Part shown: piece after piece, positions 50,106-63,500 of the stretch | How positions within the stretch are numbered: position 1 is the first letter of the stretch | Layout: every line of letters starts with the position of its first letter | Assembly (NCBI GenBank): GCA_013398295.1 | Contig: VZSF01010486.1 | Span: 661,272-725,271, forward strand | From: Chionis minor | Taxonomy: Eukaryota > Chordata > Aves > Charadriiformes > Chionididae | DNA length: 64,000 nucleotides | Direction of reading: 5' to 3' | Program-made: the position numbers and the translations under genes | The notes under the pieces: generated by a model | The model's input: only the letters and a program-made list of their open reading frames with translations | Told to the model about the DNA's origin: nothing | Databases searched by the model: none

Positions 50106-51388
50106 ACAGGGAGCTGAAGGACTTTTTGCACTACAGTTTTCTTCAGACTTGCCTACAGATTGGCCCTGCAGGGTCAGACGGCTCTGCTCTTGGACACGTG
50201 TCCTGGCTGTCGGATGGGACAGTTGGCTTCTCAACCCAAGCCAGGACACAAACTGGTTTCAATCTGCTGCCTCCGATTGTGCCTAGGGCTGGGCAGAGCT
50301 CGTCTGGGGAGGTTTAGCCCGAGGCAGTGTGCCCCGTGGCCTTGGTGCTGCCTTTAGGACTGGCACAGTGGCAAAACGCAGCACGTGTTTTATTTCCACC
50401 AGCCTGCTTCCTTGCAGGAGTGCCTGGGAATAGGAGTCCCTCCCGCCTGTAAAGTGTGCCAAGATCCGCGTCCGGCTGCTCCCACCCCACCGCTTCACCT
50501 TCGCAGAGCAGCAATTCCCAACATCGCGCACCAGCAATTCCGGCGCCATAACATTTACTGTGATTTTATCAGATTCATGTAAAAGATATTTTAAAAAAAA
50601 AGAAAAATGGGTAAACAAATCAGTTTTAATACAAACAGGACCAAACAGTCCAAACTGGAGCAGAGTGCTTGCCAGTGCTGGGGTTTTCAGTTCAAATCCC
50701 AGCGCCAGCGGAGGTAGGAACGGCCCGTCAGAGAAATCTGTTGCCTTTCAAGTTGTTTGATGCCTCTCAGCCACGTTCTGCTTTCACAAAACTGACTTCC
50801 TCACATCAACAATCAAATTTGTCGTCTGAGGAGGGAGAGAAGCAATTCCCACTTCCCATTCTCCTAAACGCTCATCTTTTTTTAAACAGGTTTATTATGT
50901 CTCCTTTCATGATGAGAAATGTGCCGAGTAAGAACAGCACGAAGCAATTTATAGCACGTTGGCCGAGCTCTTTTCTCAGATGAAGGCAGCAGTATGTTCC
51001 CCCCACCCTCCCCCCTGCCTCCCTNNNNNNNNNNNNNNTGCCTCCCTGCCAGGAGGGAAAGCAGCTTCTGCACTCGCTGTGGGAAAGGGCTGATTTCACA
51101 CGAGGCAGCACGACACGCGCTTGTGTCTTACAAACGCGATCGAGGCCAGTGGAGTTCACTTCCCACGTCCGCAGAAGACGTGCCAGGCCGCCTTGCCTCC
51201 TGATCTGCAGGGTAATTCTCCAGGGGAAACCCCAGGATACGGCAGGTCTTAGAAGAGTGGCCAGTTTCACTGGAAGGAGCCTTGCAGACCCAGGTTGTGG
51301 CCCTATGTGCTTATTGCTTGGCTCTAACGGCTGTGAAATCTGCACACACCTGCAATTTCTGACTTTTCAGCCTGGCTTGCTCATATAT
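50106..51388. other. intergenic, small gap inside
   Basis: Moderately GC-rich DNA between the satellite and the next CR1. It contains a 14-N gap at 51025-51038, flanked on both sides by the same nine bases TGCCTCCCT. No gene recognised. The first codons of the 210-codon frame at 51149-51781 lie here but the frame is only meaningful in its CR1 part. Confidence 0.55.
51025..51038. other. assembly gap, 14 N
   Basis: Short gap in C/T-rich sequence. TGCCTCCCT occurs immediately before (51016-51024) and immediately after (51039-51047), so the two contig ends may overlap. Confidence 0.95.
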
Positions 51389-51864
51389 TGGGACATTGAG
51401 GTGCTGGAACATGTCCAGAGAAGGGCAAAAAAGCTGGTGAGAGGTCTGGAGAACAGGTCTTATGAGGAGTGGCTGGGAGAGTTGGGATTGTTTAACCTGG
51501 AGAAGAGAAGGTTGAGGGGAGACCTTATCGCTCTCTACAACTACCTGAAAGGAGGTTGTGGCGAGGTGGGGGTCAGTCTCTTCTCCCAAGTAATGAGCGA
51601 CAGGACAAGAGGAAATGGCCTCAAGTTGTGCCAGGGGAGGTTTAGATTGGATATTAGGAAAAACTTCTTTACTGAAAGGGTTATCGGGCATTGGAACAGG
51701 CTGCCCAGGGAGGTGGTGGAATCACCGTCCCTGGAGGTATTTAAAAGACGGGTGGACGTGGTGTTGAGGGACATGGTTTAGTGGTGTTTTTGGTAGTGTA
51801 GGTTGGACTCGATGATCTTGAAGGTCTCTTCCAACCCAAGTGATTCTATGATTCTATGATTCTA
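51389..51864 (+). mobile_element. CR1 retrotransposon 3' end, plus orientation, well preserved
   Basis: Sense CR1 sequence from GACATTGAGGTGCTGGAAC to the terminal repeat ATTCTATG (three units, 51843-51864). The ORF2 C-terminus is open without a stop: [40 protein letters not shown], then [40 protein letters not shown] and [11 protein letters not shown] with a natural TAG. The 3' UTR (GGTTGGACTCGATGATCTTG) follows. It is severely 5'-truncated and so cannot move, but is the least decayed copy in the window. Confidence 0.96.
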
Positions 51865-52765
51865 TATTTTCAGTCCTCATGCCATCAGTTGTACGCAAAC
51901 CCTAAGCCAGGGAAGTATTTGAACACTTAGGTGGCACTATCAGTTTTCTGAAATACCTTTTTTTTCAGCGTCTAAGCTCTATTCATGTTTACAAAGAGCA
52001 CACAACATAGAAAGGGTACATATTACTTACACTTTTCTAGCCCACCTGATGAATGAGAAAGAGTCGTGTCATTGCAGGAGGAGACTGCCTGAGACCATCT
52101 CCCCAGGCACATGAAACAGCCCATGTACACCTCTGGCAACCCCTATAACGAGTTCAGTTGGTCCTCGTAAAATATTTTGGAGAGGCTGGATCAATATCAC
52201 AAGTCGAGATCACTCTACACGTTTCACTCAACTTGTCCTCGTATCCCACTGCTTTGCTCCAGGGCTGTAATTTCTTGTCCAGAACTGCTCATAGTAACAG
52301 CTATCTTTTGACAGAAGAGGATTGAAATCCTCTGTAGTAAGGAGTGTGTGGGTTTTCTCAAGCTGTATCCACTTTGTTCACAGTTTGCAGGCAATTTAAA
52401 ATCAGCTATCGAAGATACAGAGGCAGGCTCTGCCTATTACGTGAAAAGCTTTTACGAAAAAAGCTTGGATCAAATTTGCTGAGGGGTGTTTCATAGTACT
52501 GAATATCCATAATTTTAACCAAATACATTTTAAGTAATATTTTTAAAACCTGTCATATGAAGTACTGCCTCAGAATAATCCCGCCAGTTTGAAAACCCAG
52601 TGCAGCATTTAACTCGTCTCTTCTAAATTGCTCTTTTAGCACACATTCATCCCCCAAATCCTTTTTCAACAGGAGGGCTGCCTTGAAAACCGTGGAAAGT
52701 ACATAAACCTCGGAACAAGATATACAGCAATGCCCATTACTGCTTCCATACAGTGTAGCCCAACT

Positions 52766-52840
52766 CGAGTGTGAGCTCTTCACGGCAAGAACGCTATGCT
52801 GTTTAGAAAGCACTAAGTTACTGACGTTTATAAATAATAT
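52766..52840 (+). repeat. possible ancient amniote CR1/L3-type 3' remnant
   Basis: The order GTGTGAGCTCTTCACGGCAA, then about 20 bases, then AAAGCACTAAGTTACTGA and TATAAATAATA resembles the 3' end of old amniote retrotransposons of the L3/CR1 type (TGTNAGCTCTTNGGGGCAGG, then GCACCTAGCACA, then ATAAATAATAA). The match is from memory and imperfect. Confidence 0.3.
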
Positions 52841-55800
52841 GAAAGAGCCGTATATATGCATGCCTGGTGATGTGCAGATGGATGTTTGTCTGAAACTTGG
52901 GATTCCAAATTCAACTGTTTTCAGCCAAGTGAAGAATTCATTAAAACAAAGCAAAATTTAATTTCAGAAAACAAGCCAAATTTCAAGCTTATAGCTAATG
53001 AAGAGGTGGAGGATGCTTTCAACTGTGAATGCTTGCATGTGTTAAATTGCAAGAAGCAAGCCCACTTGAGGAGAGCCTGAAGTTCTTGACCTTTCGAGAG
53101 CTAGGGACACAATAGATGAATTGAAAAGGAAGAAAAATGTTCATTACAGCTGAAATCAGTCAAAAGAATAAGAGTCTCATTTGTTAAACCAAGCAGACAG
53201 TGGTCATTTAGAGAACAGCCACTCTTCAGGCTCAAATCTCCGCTTTGGGGAGCCCTTTTGGATTTTACCCATTGTCTCTGTGACTCTCCTGGTGTCACTG
53301 TTATCTCTCCATCCGATTTTCTATTTGCATTGCCTCTCAGTTTATCCTGTCAGGTATATCTGTGCTGCTTTTGCATGTTGAGACACTTATTCAATCCCCT
53401 CCAAAGCATTCAAATCTTGCACATCAAGGCATCCAGCAGGCAAATCCAGTTACTTCCAACTAGCATTTATATAACTAGATTTTGTAGTGGGTTCAATATG
53501 CAGAAAAGGTAGAAGATAGTTTCAATGAATAAATTGAGAGGGATTTAGGTGCTTTATATTTATTTGAAATTCAATAGGCATGCCGTGTAATGCTTTCTCC
53601 ATGAGCTTCCCAAATGTGCCAGGAACAATGCTGAGGCTGAAAGCCTTCATTTCAAGGTGCCGCAGGCTTTGTTCTGCTCCGGAGGCAGATTTCCTCCCGT
53701 CCTTTGGATTCACTTCTATTTGCAATGTTTAAAATCTAATTCAGAAAAACCAAAACCCAACCTGCTGCACTCTCCAGGGAGCCATATGTCTGTGCTAATG
53801 GATAAGAATCTTAAAAGTGACTTAATTTTGTTTGCTGCCATCTGTTTCTCCCCAGTATCATTTTCTGGCTGAACCAGTGCGGTACAACTTGTATCGAACA
53901 AAGTTGTGCCTGCGTTAGAGTAAGGGAGCATCTCCCGACTCCTGATCGAAATGCCTCTTGGGCCATCTACTAAGGATTCTTAACAAGTGCCAGGCAGCAC
54001 TTCAGCAGTGCTTAAAGGTAAGGTTGAGAGCTCAGCTTCATCCTCACCCCATTTCTTCTCCCACCAGCCTGATGTCACCTGCCAGCCAACATTCAGGGCT
54101 CATGGTCTCTGCTCTCCCACCTGCCATTTGCCATGGACATTCAGTCCCATGCAGAAGGCTCTGCCCTGCCTACGGACAGATCCAAACACATCTTCCTTTC
54201 CCCAAAATGCAGCTTGAGGCTGGTGCAGCTTCTTCTGCTGAAATCTTCCTCCCTGCAAACCAGCCAGGCCACATCTCAAAATGCAAATGCCACAGACAAA
54301 CCTGCAGGGCATCTCTCAGATCCCCTTGTAACTGCCTGAATAACATTCCCTCCAAAGACTTGCTCAGCCATTCAGCTGAGCCAGGGTCCTCACTTGAAGT
54401 CCCCCCCACCTCATCTCCACCTCTGTTGGGGTGGTAGCCCCCATCCCCTCACCTCACCTGTGGACACTGCAGAGCTGGCTGCCCATCAGATCCATTCCCT
54501 GACCTCCACAGCTTGTCTCATCTCAGAGATGGCCCATCTGGGATCTAGCACGCTGTTCCCATCACACATATGATTATGAAAAGAGACAAATTCCAGTTGT
54601 TGTTGTTGTTAACCCACCGAAATGGAAACCAGATGTGGGGAGGTGATATTTCTGCCTTCAACATTAGCTTCTTCAGTTCAGTGTCCCTGTTTCACAGAAT
54701 GGAGGAGTAATTTCAATTTTAAACTAATTTATCCTGGGTAGCGTTATATTTGTGGTAGCCCTTTTTCTCGCCAATTTTTCTACTGTGCCTGCAGTTAACT
54801 GAACCACTTCCCTTATTTTTTCCATAATCGCTAATTTCCCTGGTATTGCAGACTGGATTTATGACTTTTTCTAAGCATTCAGTAATGTCATGAGCCATCT
54901 GAGGATCACTTTTTGTCCTCGTGCATATTAAATACAGCTGTACAGGTAGCTCATGCTCTACCGACTACTTGCTTTCTAACAAAAGTCAGAATAAGAAAAT
55001 GGAAAGAAGCTCCTCTCACTGTGTTTCCCCCAAACTCTGTGAGATCCCATGTTGTTGGAACGGGAATGGGGAGAGGTTATAGGAAACCAGACCTGACTTC
55101 TGGTTGCTGGAGGTCCTTTCTGATCCAGTCTTCTCCAGCTCCACAGGACTGCTGTAAATGTCACATCTCTTACCAATTACACCAACTGGCCCAACTGCAT
55201 TGCCAAGCCTCTGGTTCACACTGAGCCCTGTCTGGTGATAAATTTTTGCCTTCTGTGCTGCCCTTTACATCTGTCAGCAGGTCCCAAGTCAGCCAGTATT
55301 TCTCTGCTTTCCACTGTTTCACGGGGAAATTTCTATATCAGGCTGTGGGTCATTTTTTTTGAGCTGGTTTGCCATTCCAAAAAGGGAGATTTGCAGATGG
55401 GCTCCCAACACGTGCAGTTGTCCAGCAGTTGCTGTTCACAGAAAGATGCTGTCTAGAGTTTCCAGGAAAACTGACACCTCTTGACAGAGGTCTGGTTTTA
55501 TCTTCTTTGGTAAAGTCTCTGGGCTTTAAATCCTTTTTGCCATGCCCTGGTTTGTGACCCTTTCTATGTCATGATCTGCCCTGGCCAGCTCACAATTCTC
55601 CTTAAAAAGCTGGCTACCTCTGATGTCTTGCCCATCCCCTCTTTATTTTAGCGATATGTAAATTAGAAGTTCTACAAGGTGTTCTGGTTGCAAGGCAGAA
55701 GGAGAGGCACAGCTATTTATCCTTGATGTTGCTGCGCTTATGCACAGAGACACCCGGAGCGCTGCTTCACTGAGCACAGGAGTGACCCGGCAACCACAAA

Positions 55801-57371
55801 GAACTTCATGGCCTCCCGTTCAGCCAGCACTTGGTCCCAGACCTCGTTCTTGGAGGCACGTGGGATCGCAGGGGACACGAAAGCTTTCTTTGCTACCTGC
55901 GTTGCTTCTCGTCACCTGCTCTTGCTCCTTCCAATACCACGCTCCGCAAATCTCCTCCCAAATTGCTGACACTCCTGAGTAATTTCACATTTGCCTTTAT
56001 GAGTACAAGCTCCTGCTTAATCGTCTGTAACACTGCAGCACATTAAAGATCCTGATTAAAGATTTTGCTTCCAATGAGGTTTATTCCGCCTTAGGAAAAA
56101 ATCACCCCCAAGCACGTGCTGCAGCACTGCCGCAGTCAGTGTGCAGCACGGTGCCCTTGACCTTGACTTTCCTCCCCGGAGAAGCCAATCTTCAGTCATC
56201 CCTGTAACAGCCTTCCTGGATTTATCCCTTTGTTTAGCAGCCTCCTTCCACTGAATCTCTTCAGTCACTATGACACCGGTGGAAAAATAATGACGTGAGC
56301 AGAAATGGGCAAAGGACAGAGCTAGGGTGAAGTTGCATTATTTTCTGGTGTAACATACGTAGCAGTTATAGCAACCCTTGACTTATGATGATTCTTTTGA
56401 TGTTCAGAGCCCTGCAAGGGAATACCTGACAAAAAAAAAAAAATTAAATACTTGAGCAAGTACTGATCTCTTTCCTTCTAAGAAAAATCATGAACTTATC
56501 ATTAAAGTTTGCAACCCCCTTCAGTGATTCTTCCCAACATACCTCCACAGCAAAAGAGAGAGACCTGTTTGCCATCTCTACACAGTTCACAGGACGCCCA
56601 AGTTTGATTTCGCTTCCACCTACTGTCTGGTTCACAATACCTGGATCACTTATGCAATGAGTTTTCTTTTCTGCCCTGGCCTAGGATGAAAGCACTATTG
56701 CAAAACGAAATAGGGAGTTTGGGAGTCTCAGAGACACCATATCACACCACCTTTCTGCCACAGCTACACACTTTGATCTCACTTCATTGGAAGAAATCCC
56801 CAAAATTGAGGGTCAAAGAATAAAAAGCTTGATTTCCCACCCTCCATGGAACAACCTTTCCACTCAGCGTTGTGAAGAAGTTGACCAGTCTGAACTGGTA
56901 AGTCTTTTTTTTCCCTCTGGCTGATCTTTGTGTTGGCATCATCTCTTGCTGAAGTAGTTGACCAGTTCACCTCCGACACTGCTGTGGCCATGAAGAAGAG
57001 CCCTTCCCTTCCCAGCAGTGCCGTGGCAGGCACCATGCAGCCTCTGCTCACACTGGCTGTGCCCAAGATATGTTTTCTAAGTGCAGGCTGTTTTTAAAGG
57101 GATTCCTTTCTCTCTGTTTTAGGTTGGAAAAGTAGGTCCACCCACACAAGCTACGCCGACGAGGGAAGAAAGGTCTGGGCAGTTAGCAGAGAAAAGAAAT
57201 TTCTGGGGGAAAGAGTTGGAGGATTTGACTGGCGTTTTACACTATATGACCCCAAACATACCCTGAACTCATAAATATTTCTTCTGAAGGCATGAGTGTA
57301 CGTGCCTCCTGTGCACGGCAGAGTGAGATGGGGTCCGCTTGCTCATCACAGCTGCCATTGCCACTGCAGCA

Positions 57372-57397
57372 GGATGAGTCCCCTGGATGAGTCCCCT
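57372..57397 (+). repeat. 13-bp tandem doublet
   Basis: GGATGAGTCCCCT occurs twice in direct succession. A simple slippage duplication. Confidence 0.9.
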
Positions 57398-57569
57398 CCT
57401 GCTCACTCACAGGTGAGGTGGCTTTTGCATGGTGAGAAAAGTGTAGGTTTTCTGTTTCACGTGGTCACACTGAGGGTCCTCACCTGTGCGTGCAGATCTG
57501 TTACCCACCACCACAACCCACAACACCAGGACTGGCTGCAACATCCTGGTTCCAAACGTTGTCAGGGTT

Positions 57570-57596
57570 GGGGGGGGGGGGGGGGGGGGGGGGGGG
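57570..57596 (+). repeat. poly-G run, 27 bases
   Basis: Uninterrupted run of 27 G on the plus strand. Could form a G-quadruplex and is prone to length errors in sequencing, so the stated length is unreliable. Confidence 0.95.
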
Positions 57597-60500
57597 ATGG
57601 ACAATACTTTGTGATCAGTTGATTGAAGCTGGAGAATGAATTGGTAGGGAAAACCTCCACAAAACTACATTTTTTTTAAAGGAATGTGTCAAAATGCTTT
57701 GTTTTGCTGCGTTCAAAATGTCACATTTCTGTTTTGCAGTTTTAAATGACATTTCTAAATTTTACTTCAACTTCATTACCAAAAAAATAATCAAGAAATT
57801 CATTAAGTTGTTATTTGTCTTCTCTGTTTCTCAGTGGTTTTGTTCACCTTTAAATGACTTTTCCTTCAAACCCTTGGTGCATCAAATGAACCAGCACACC
57901 AAATAGTCCGAGCTGCAGTTGACACCTGAAAGTCCTGAGCTTGACGTCCCATGATTTCATGCTGAGGTCTGCATGATAAAAGCCCAGAGACCAGGTAGTG
58001 AACAGCTTCATACACTGCAGCTCGGTTCCACTGAGGATATGAGCATCATGATTCATAACTACCTCAAGTAGTCAAAAATCATAGCACTGACTTAAATTCA
58101 TTTTTTAAATAAAAAGCAATACATAAATATTTTGAATCAAGGACGATCTTTATGTTCGGCAGATGGGTCATGATGGGCCACTCAGCCCAGTCTAGTGTTA
58201 TACACAGGTACTGCAGTTTACAGGACTGCAACATGTATACACCAAGCAATTTTTATCAATTTTGGTTATAGGTGGTTTCTCCTTTTTGAATTTTAGCCTG
58301 TATTTTGGCCTGTGAAGCTTTTCTTTATGACTATTGAGGTGACTTTTTTCCAGGAGGTAGAAAGAAGTCATTTGTACATTCACGCTGCTCCAAGACCTGG
58401 GGCTTCAGAAACACTGAATGTTATGGGACTTACAGAAAAACCGGCAGATCTGGACACTGGTTGCAATCTCCTCATACAAATAGCTAACACTGCATATTTT
58501 TTAGAGATGTGTTGACTGAGAGCCAAGCATTTTATAGCCCTGTCATAAAGTACACAGTGTGTTCAGTTGTGCAGGAAACTCATTCAGCTGAAATATATGC
58601 AGCCGTTAGTACAAATTTCATCAGGATGGATTTTTTTTAACCACTAAAATCCCTTCAATATGTTTTAGCAAACTGAAAAACACATTGCAGTAATGAGCTA
58701 TGTGGAGATAACACCTTGCAGAAACAAGGGACATGTCTCCAGTATTGAAACAACCTGTGGAAGAGCAAAACCAAGTACACACTGAAACTCATCAGGTCCT
58801 GTAGGTCTTGTATTCATGGGCAGAAACTGAACTCTCAACAACATTGACGACTGGGAAATTCAGAAGAATAAGTCAGGTCAGCCTCCTGCTCTATAAACTG
58901 TAGAAGCCAAACCATGTTTATGACCACAATGTCCCAGGGATGGTCTTCATCGGTACCCTGACTACAGGCATCACATAGACTTGGTAATATGAACCACAAA
59001 CTGCAAAGACCTGGTGCAGCACAGCCAGTACTACAGACAGTCAGCCACTCTAACAACTCTCAGAGCTGAAGAAGGTCCCTGGGCTCAAAACCACACAAGT
59101 GCAGAAAAAGTCCCAAAAAACACCAAACCATAGAAAAGGAGTCACCAGATCCAAAAGCTCCTAGGACTGGGAAGAAATGGGAAGTGATGACTACTTTCAC
59201 TATTCTGGCCACAGAAATCTTGCAGTTTCATTCCACAAGGTTACAAATAATAACCTCTGTTCACTTGAGCTGAAGAAGAAAAGAGTAGGCAGTTGGAAGG
59301 AAGATACTCAGTGACTTAATGAAAGCATCTAAGAAGAAGATATAATGGGAAGTACCTGGGAGGAGCAACCTTGCAGTCAGAGGGGCACTGGTGGAGAAAG
59401 CTTGGCTGGAAGGAATGCATAGCACAGCCTTGCACTGGGCAAAGCAGACTGTGATGAAGGAATGGAGACACCTGGGCAACTGGTGACAGTCAAGGATTCA
59501 TGTTACTGCTAGAGAGGACAGTCCATCAAAATGGTAGCTGACATCCTCCTCCCTTTTGACCCACAACATGGACAGTAAGAGCAAAGTTCACGCATTCCAT
59601 GTCCCCTGCCCATGGAACTCATTCAGCTGAGAGCTCTGCATTTACCACTAAACCTTTCTGCTGCTGATCCTTCCTGCACCTAGCAAGGAAAACACCTGTC
59701 TGTGCGACCAGCTGAGGCTGGTCCACCCCAGCTCCTGAGATTTCTGTGCAGAGGAATGGTGGGTCTCAATGACCCTGAACCTTCCTGCAGAGGCAGCAAA
59801 ATAAGTTTCAATTTTTTTCAAAATGAAATGTCTCTTACTATTTAAATCTTTAATCACATTTTAGGAAAAAAACAAACAAACAAAATGAAAAGAAACCCCG
59901 AAACCAAACAGGAGTCATACCTTTGAGTTGAAGCACTCTTCCTGTGCATTGCCAGATCCTGACTTTACTGCCTGAAAAATTGCAAGCACCCTGCGGACCC
60001 CAGACTCAGAGTCAGCATGGTCTGAGCGGTCAGACAGTCTGTGTGTTGATGGTGAAAAAGCTGCACAAGCCTGGAAGACGTCAGTATGTAATTCTTCTGC
60101 TCGTCAGCACCTGCTGTTCAATCAAAACATAAAACGTAAGTGGAAATAGCATGAGAGCTACACCTCACAACAAGCACCCCACGCTATTCGCTGAACCACA
60201 GCTCTGTGCCATGCTGGCATGTGCTATGTGGCTGGGCAAATAACCCAAATAACCAAAGCAAACCATAAAAATATGTCCAGTCTCCAAAGCAAGTGACCAA
60301 TGCGAAGTCCTGATGACGTCGAAGATGTACATCTCTTGGTTTCCCACAAATCTCTGAGCTTCCTGCCCTTGGCTGCACACAACAGAATGAGACAAGGTGC
60401 AGAACTCAATACAGCCGAAGCCAGAGAAGGGCTTTGCTCGGCAGCTTCAAGCCTTACAGACAGCGACCATCAGTGTCCCAAGGGCACCATCCGCTCTGCC

Positions 60501-63500
60501 CCTTCAGCCCGCTGCACAGCACTTAGTCACTTCTTCTCCATGACCCAAACACCTTGTAAGACTGTCACAGTAGCAGAGGACACCAAAAACAGGGCCCTCC
60601 AGACTAAGAAGTCTCACTTTCCCTAATTCAGAAAAACAGGTGAGAGACCGTAGAGGTTTTTATGAGTGAACTCCAGACCATAACATGTGACTTCATATTA
60701 AAAGCATGGTGTCATCAACCATACCATCACAACTGAGTCCAAAGCCAAATCTACCAGCCACCTAACTGACTGCTCAAGGTTGGCCAATTGTGTTACACTG
60801 GTACTGTGTTTGAGGAGCAGATGGTGCATCCACCACAGAGTCCTACTTAGGCCCATGATTCCAGACAGCGGTAGCACAGGTACACTGATCAGGAAAGAGT
60901 TTTCCTCTGGAGATTCAGCCCCTTCAGCCCCAGGGTCAGCTCTGCACATATCTTCATGTGAACGCCACCTTGTTTTTCTGAATTTCACCTACATGTTATC
61001 CCAAAAACACAGCATCACTCCTTCCTGCTCCCAGTGTCTTGAGTTCAGAAATGTAGCTACAGACAGTGAAATTGTTTGAAAAGAGCTGCTCTTCTGAGCT
61101 GCTTCTCAGCCTAGCACCATTCTTATTCCTCCTACCAGCCCCATCTGGGAGGAGCTGCAGGTCTAGAGAGTGAAGTTACAGCTGCTACTTCTAAAATGGC
61201 AAGAAAAATTGCATGCCATTGAATGTCATGCCGATCCAAGTATGTCATTATGTGTATCCACCTACTAGCTCTGCACAAGAAAAAGGTTGTGAAAAGTCTT
61301 TGTAGTTCTAAACTGGAAGAAATTGGGAATCTCATCACAGACTAAATCCTTTGGTCCCCTTCTCCATTCAGCAGATGGTACTAGATCTCTTCCCATGACA
61401 TTGGTCTTAAAGAAAAGAAAGGGAAAAGAGAAAAGCTGTAGTTATCTGCACCTAATTCTGCTAAACCCAGCCCACGTGCTGCTCCAAACGGGGAAGGGTA
61501 CAAGGTCTTCACACAGAAATCCAGCTCCTGTTGCTAAATTTGTACTGGCATCTAATTAGTGCCATAAACAAGTATGCCTGATAGTACCCAACTGACTTTG
61601 GGTGCAGCATTGCGATTTGCATTACAGTTTTTATCAGTTGTTCCAAAGACTGGTTCATTCATTAACTGATGCTTTTGCCTGATAATTATTGCATAGCAGT
61701 ACCTGTGAAACAGTGATCCTATTTGATGGATGACAATGCAGGATCCTCACTGCATAAAGAAAACAGGAGAGGTGTCATGTTTATTAATGTTCAGTGGTTG
61801 CTACTGTAAGTGCTTTTGCAGACAATACCCACTCTTGCTCTGCAAGAATGTATAACTAATGCACTTCTGGAAATGATCTCGTGAAGCAGAAGCCATGAAG
61901 CCAAGAACAGATGGGAACCAAACTTTCACTCACTGTTGCATTTTGAAACTAGAAATAATTTCTAAATAAGAACTCAAATGAACAAAGAGATTGCAGAAGC
62001 AGAAATGCTCAGGTTATGGTACTTCAAGTCTTTACTTTGGAACATTCAAGTCTTCTCAGAAACCCATTTACTTTCTGTGATTATCTGCCTTAAAAAAAAA
62101 AAGGTGTATAATTGTGAGGGAAAATAATTACAGTGGAGTTAATGTGATGTGCTCAGTGAATGCTTCTGTGTACCATCAAATATCCTCAAGGAAGCTGTGG
62201 ATGTGTACCAATTGCAAACGATGGAGGCCAAGGCGGGGAGGTTTAGCTGCAGCGCACTAGTACAGACAACTCAAGAAGTGAGAGGAAGAAGAGTTTACTA
62301 CTGGGAAGCAAGGAACATCTCTGTCACACGTCTTATTAGGCTCAATGTAGGAAGAAAAAGATGAAAGGAAGTTCATCACACACAGGGCAGGAGGTAAAGG
62401 TGGGTTAAAGGACCAACAAGCAAGTGAAGAAGCGATTCTGGAGAAATAATGAACAAGAAATAAGCATGGCAAGAGGACTGAAGGAAACAACTGTGAGTTT
62501 GATGAACCTGTAGAAAGCAGGCAGGCGTGGTTTATTGTGTATTTTTTACCATCCGGGAAACAACTTTTGTGGTCAGGTTAATTCCTCTCCCACCTTGTGA
62601 CTTTTTTTGCTTGTAGAACAAGAAGTAAAGCAAAAAGCATGAAGTTCATGGCTTTGAATTTCACCCTACAGACGTGCAATGAGCAGGCTCAGCTAGCAGT
62701 GGCTCACACAGATGATACCCAACCATGAACTTCAGGGCTAGAGATTGCCTTTGCACCAGTCCCTCTCCCATATGCTACTCGAGGGCCATGAAAGCACCCT
62801 GGAAGGGAGATAAAGCCCATGGACACACCTAGGGCTGGAACAGTTTGGAGGGTTCTCCCTGCTGATGACCTTAAATTGCAGTTTCTAATAGCTTAAGCAA
62901 AGAGCTGTCGAAGAGGGTCGGTTCTGTCCCCTGTACAACCAATCCTTTGGACAGCTTTGCGCTGCCCGAGCTGGGGGTCACCTGGGCTTCAGCATGGACC
63001 ATACAATCACTCTGGCTTCTGCACCAACAGTGGTGAGCTGCTGCTAAAACCACGAGGAAGAAACTCAGAGGAAACTGGGAGTGGAAATGTGGGAGACTGT
63101 CACACTGGTGGAAAATCACTGCCTGAGCAAGCAGCAGCCCAGTCCTCATGCAAACCCGGAGATGAAAAGGCCAATTCAGTACATCTCTTATGCACTACAG
63201 AGGACTAACGCTACCCGGACTTTAAGAGGAGATTAGGGCTCATCTCTGGCTTGCCATTGAATGATTTTAGACTAATTCAGGGAAAATAACTGTAAGGAAT
63301 CAAGAGAATGTGGGTTAAGTAATCAGATACCACATCTAATACAGATAAAAATGATGGATACTAAAAGGATTGGTTGTCTTTTTTTTTTTTTCTTTCATCT
63401 CTTCTTTATTAAAACTACAAAGATGAAAGACATGCAATATCTTTGATAAATAAGTGTGGCTGAAGTGTAAGAGCCACATGAATTATCCAGCATCTTCTCT

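Larger units (their letters stand above)
51865..57569. other. intergenic, no gene recognised
   Basis: Mostly unique-looking DNA. It includes a possible very old amniote repeat remnant (52766-52840), a short TTG repeat at about 54597-54611 and a 13-bp tandem doublet (57372-57397). The 133-codon minus-strand frame at 52553-52954 and the 159-codon plus-strand frame at 53958-54437 have no domain. Confidence 0.55.
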
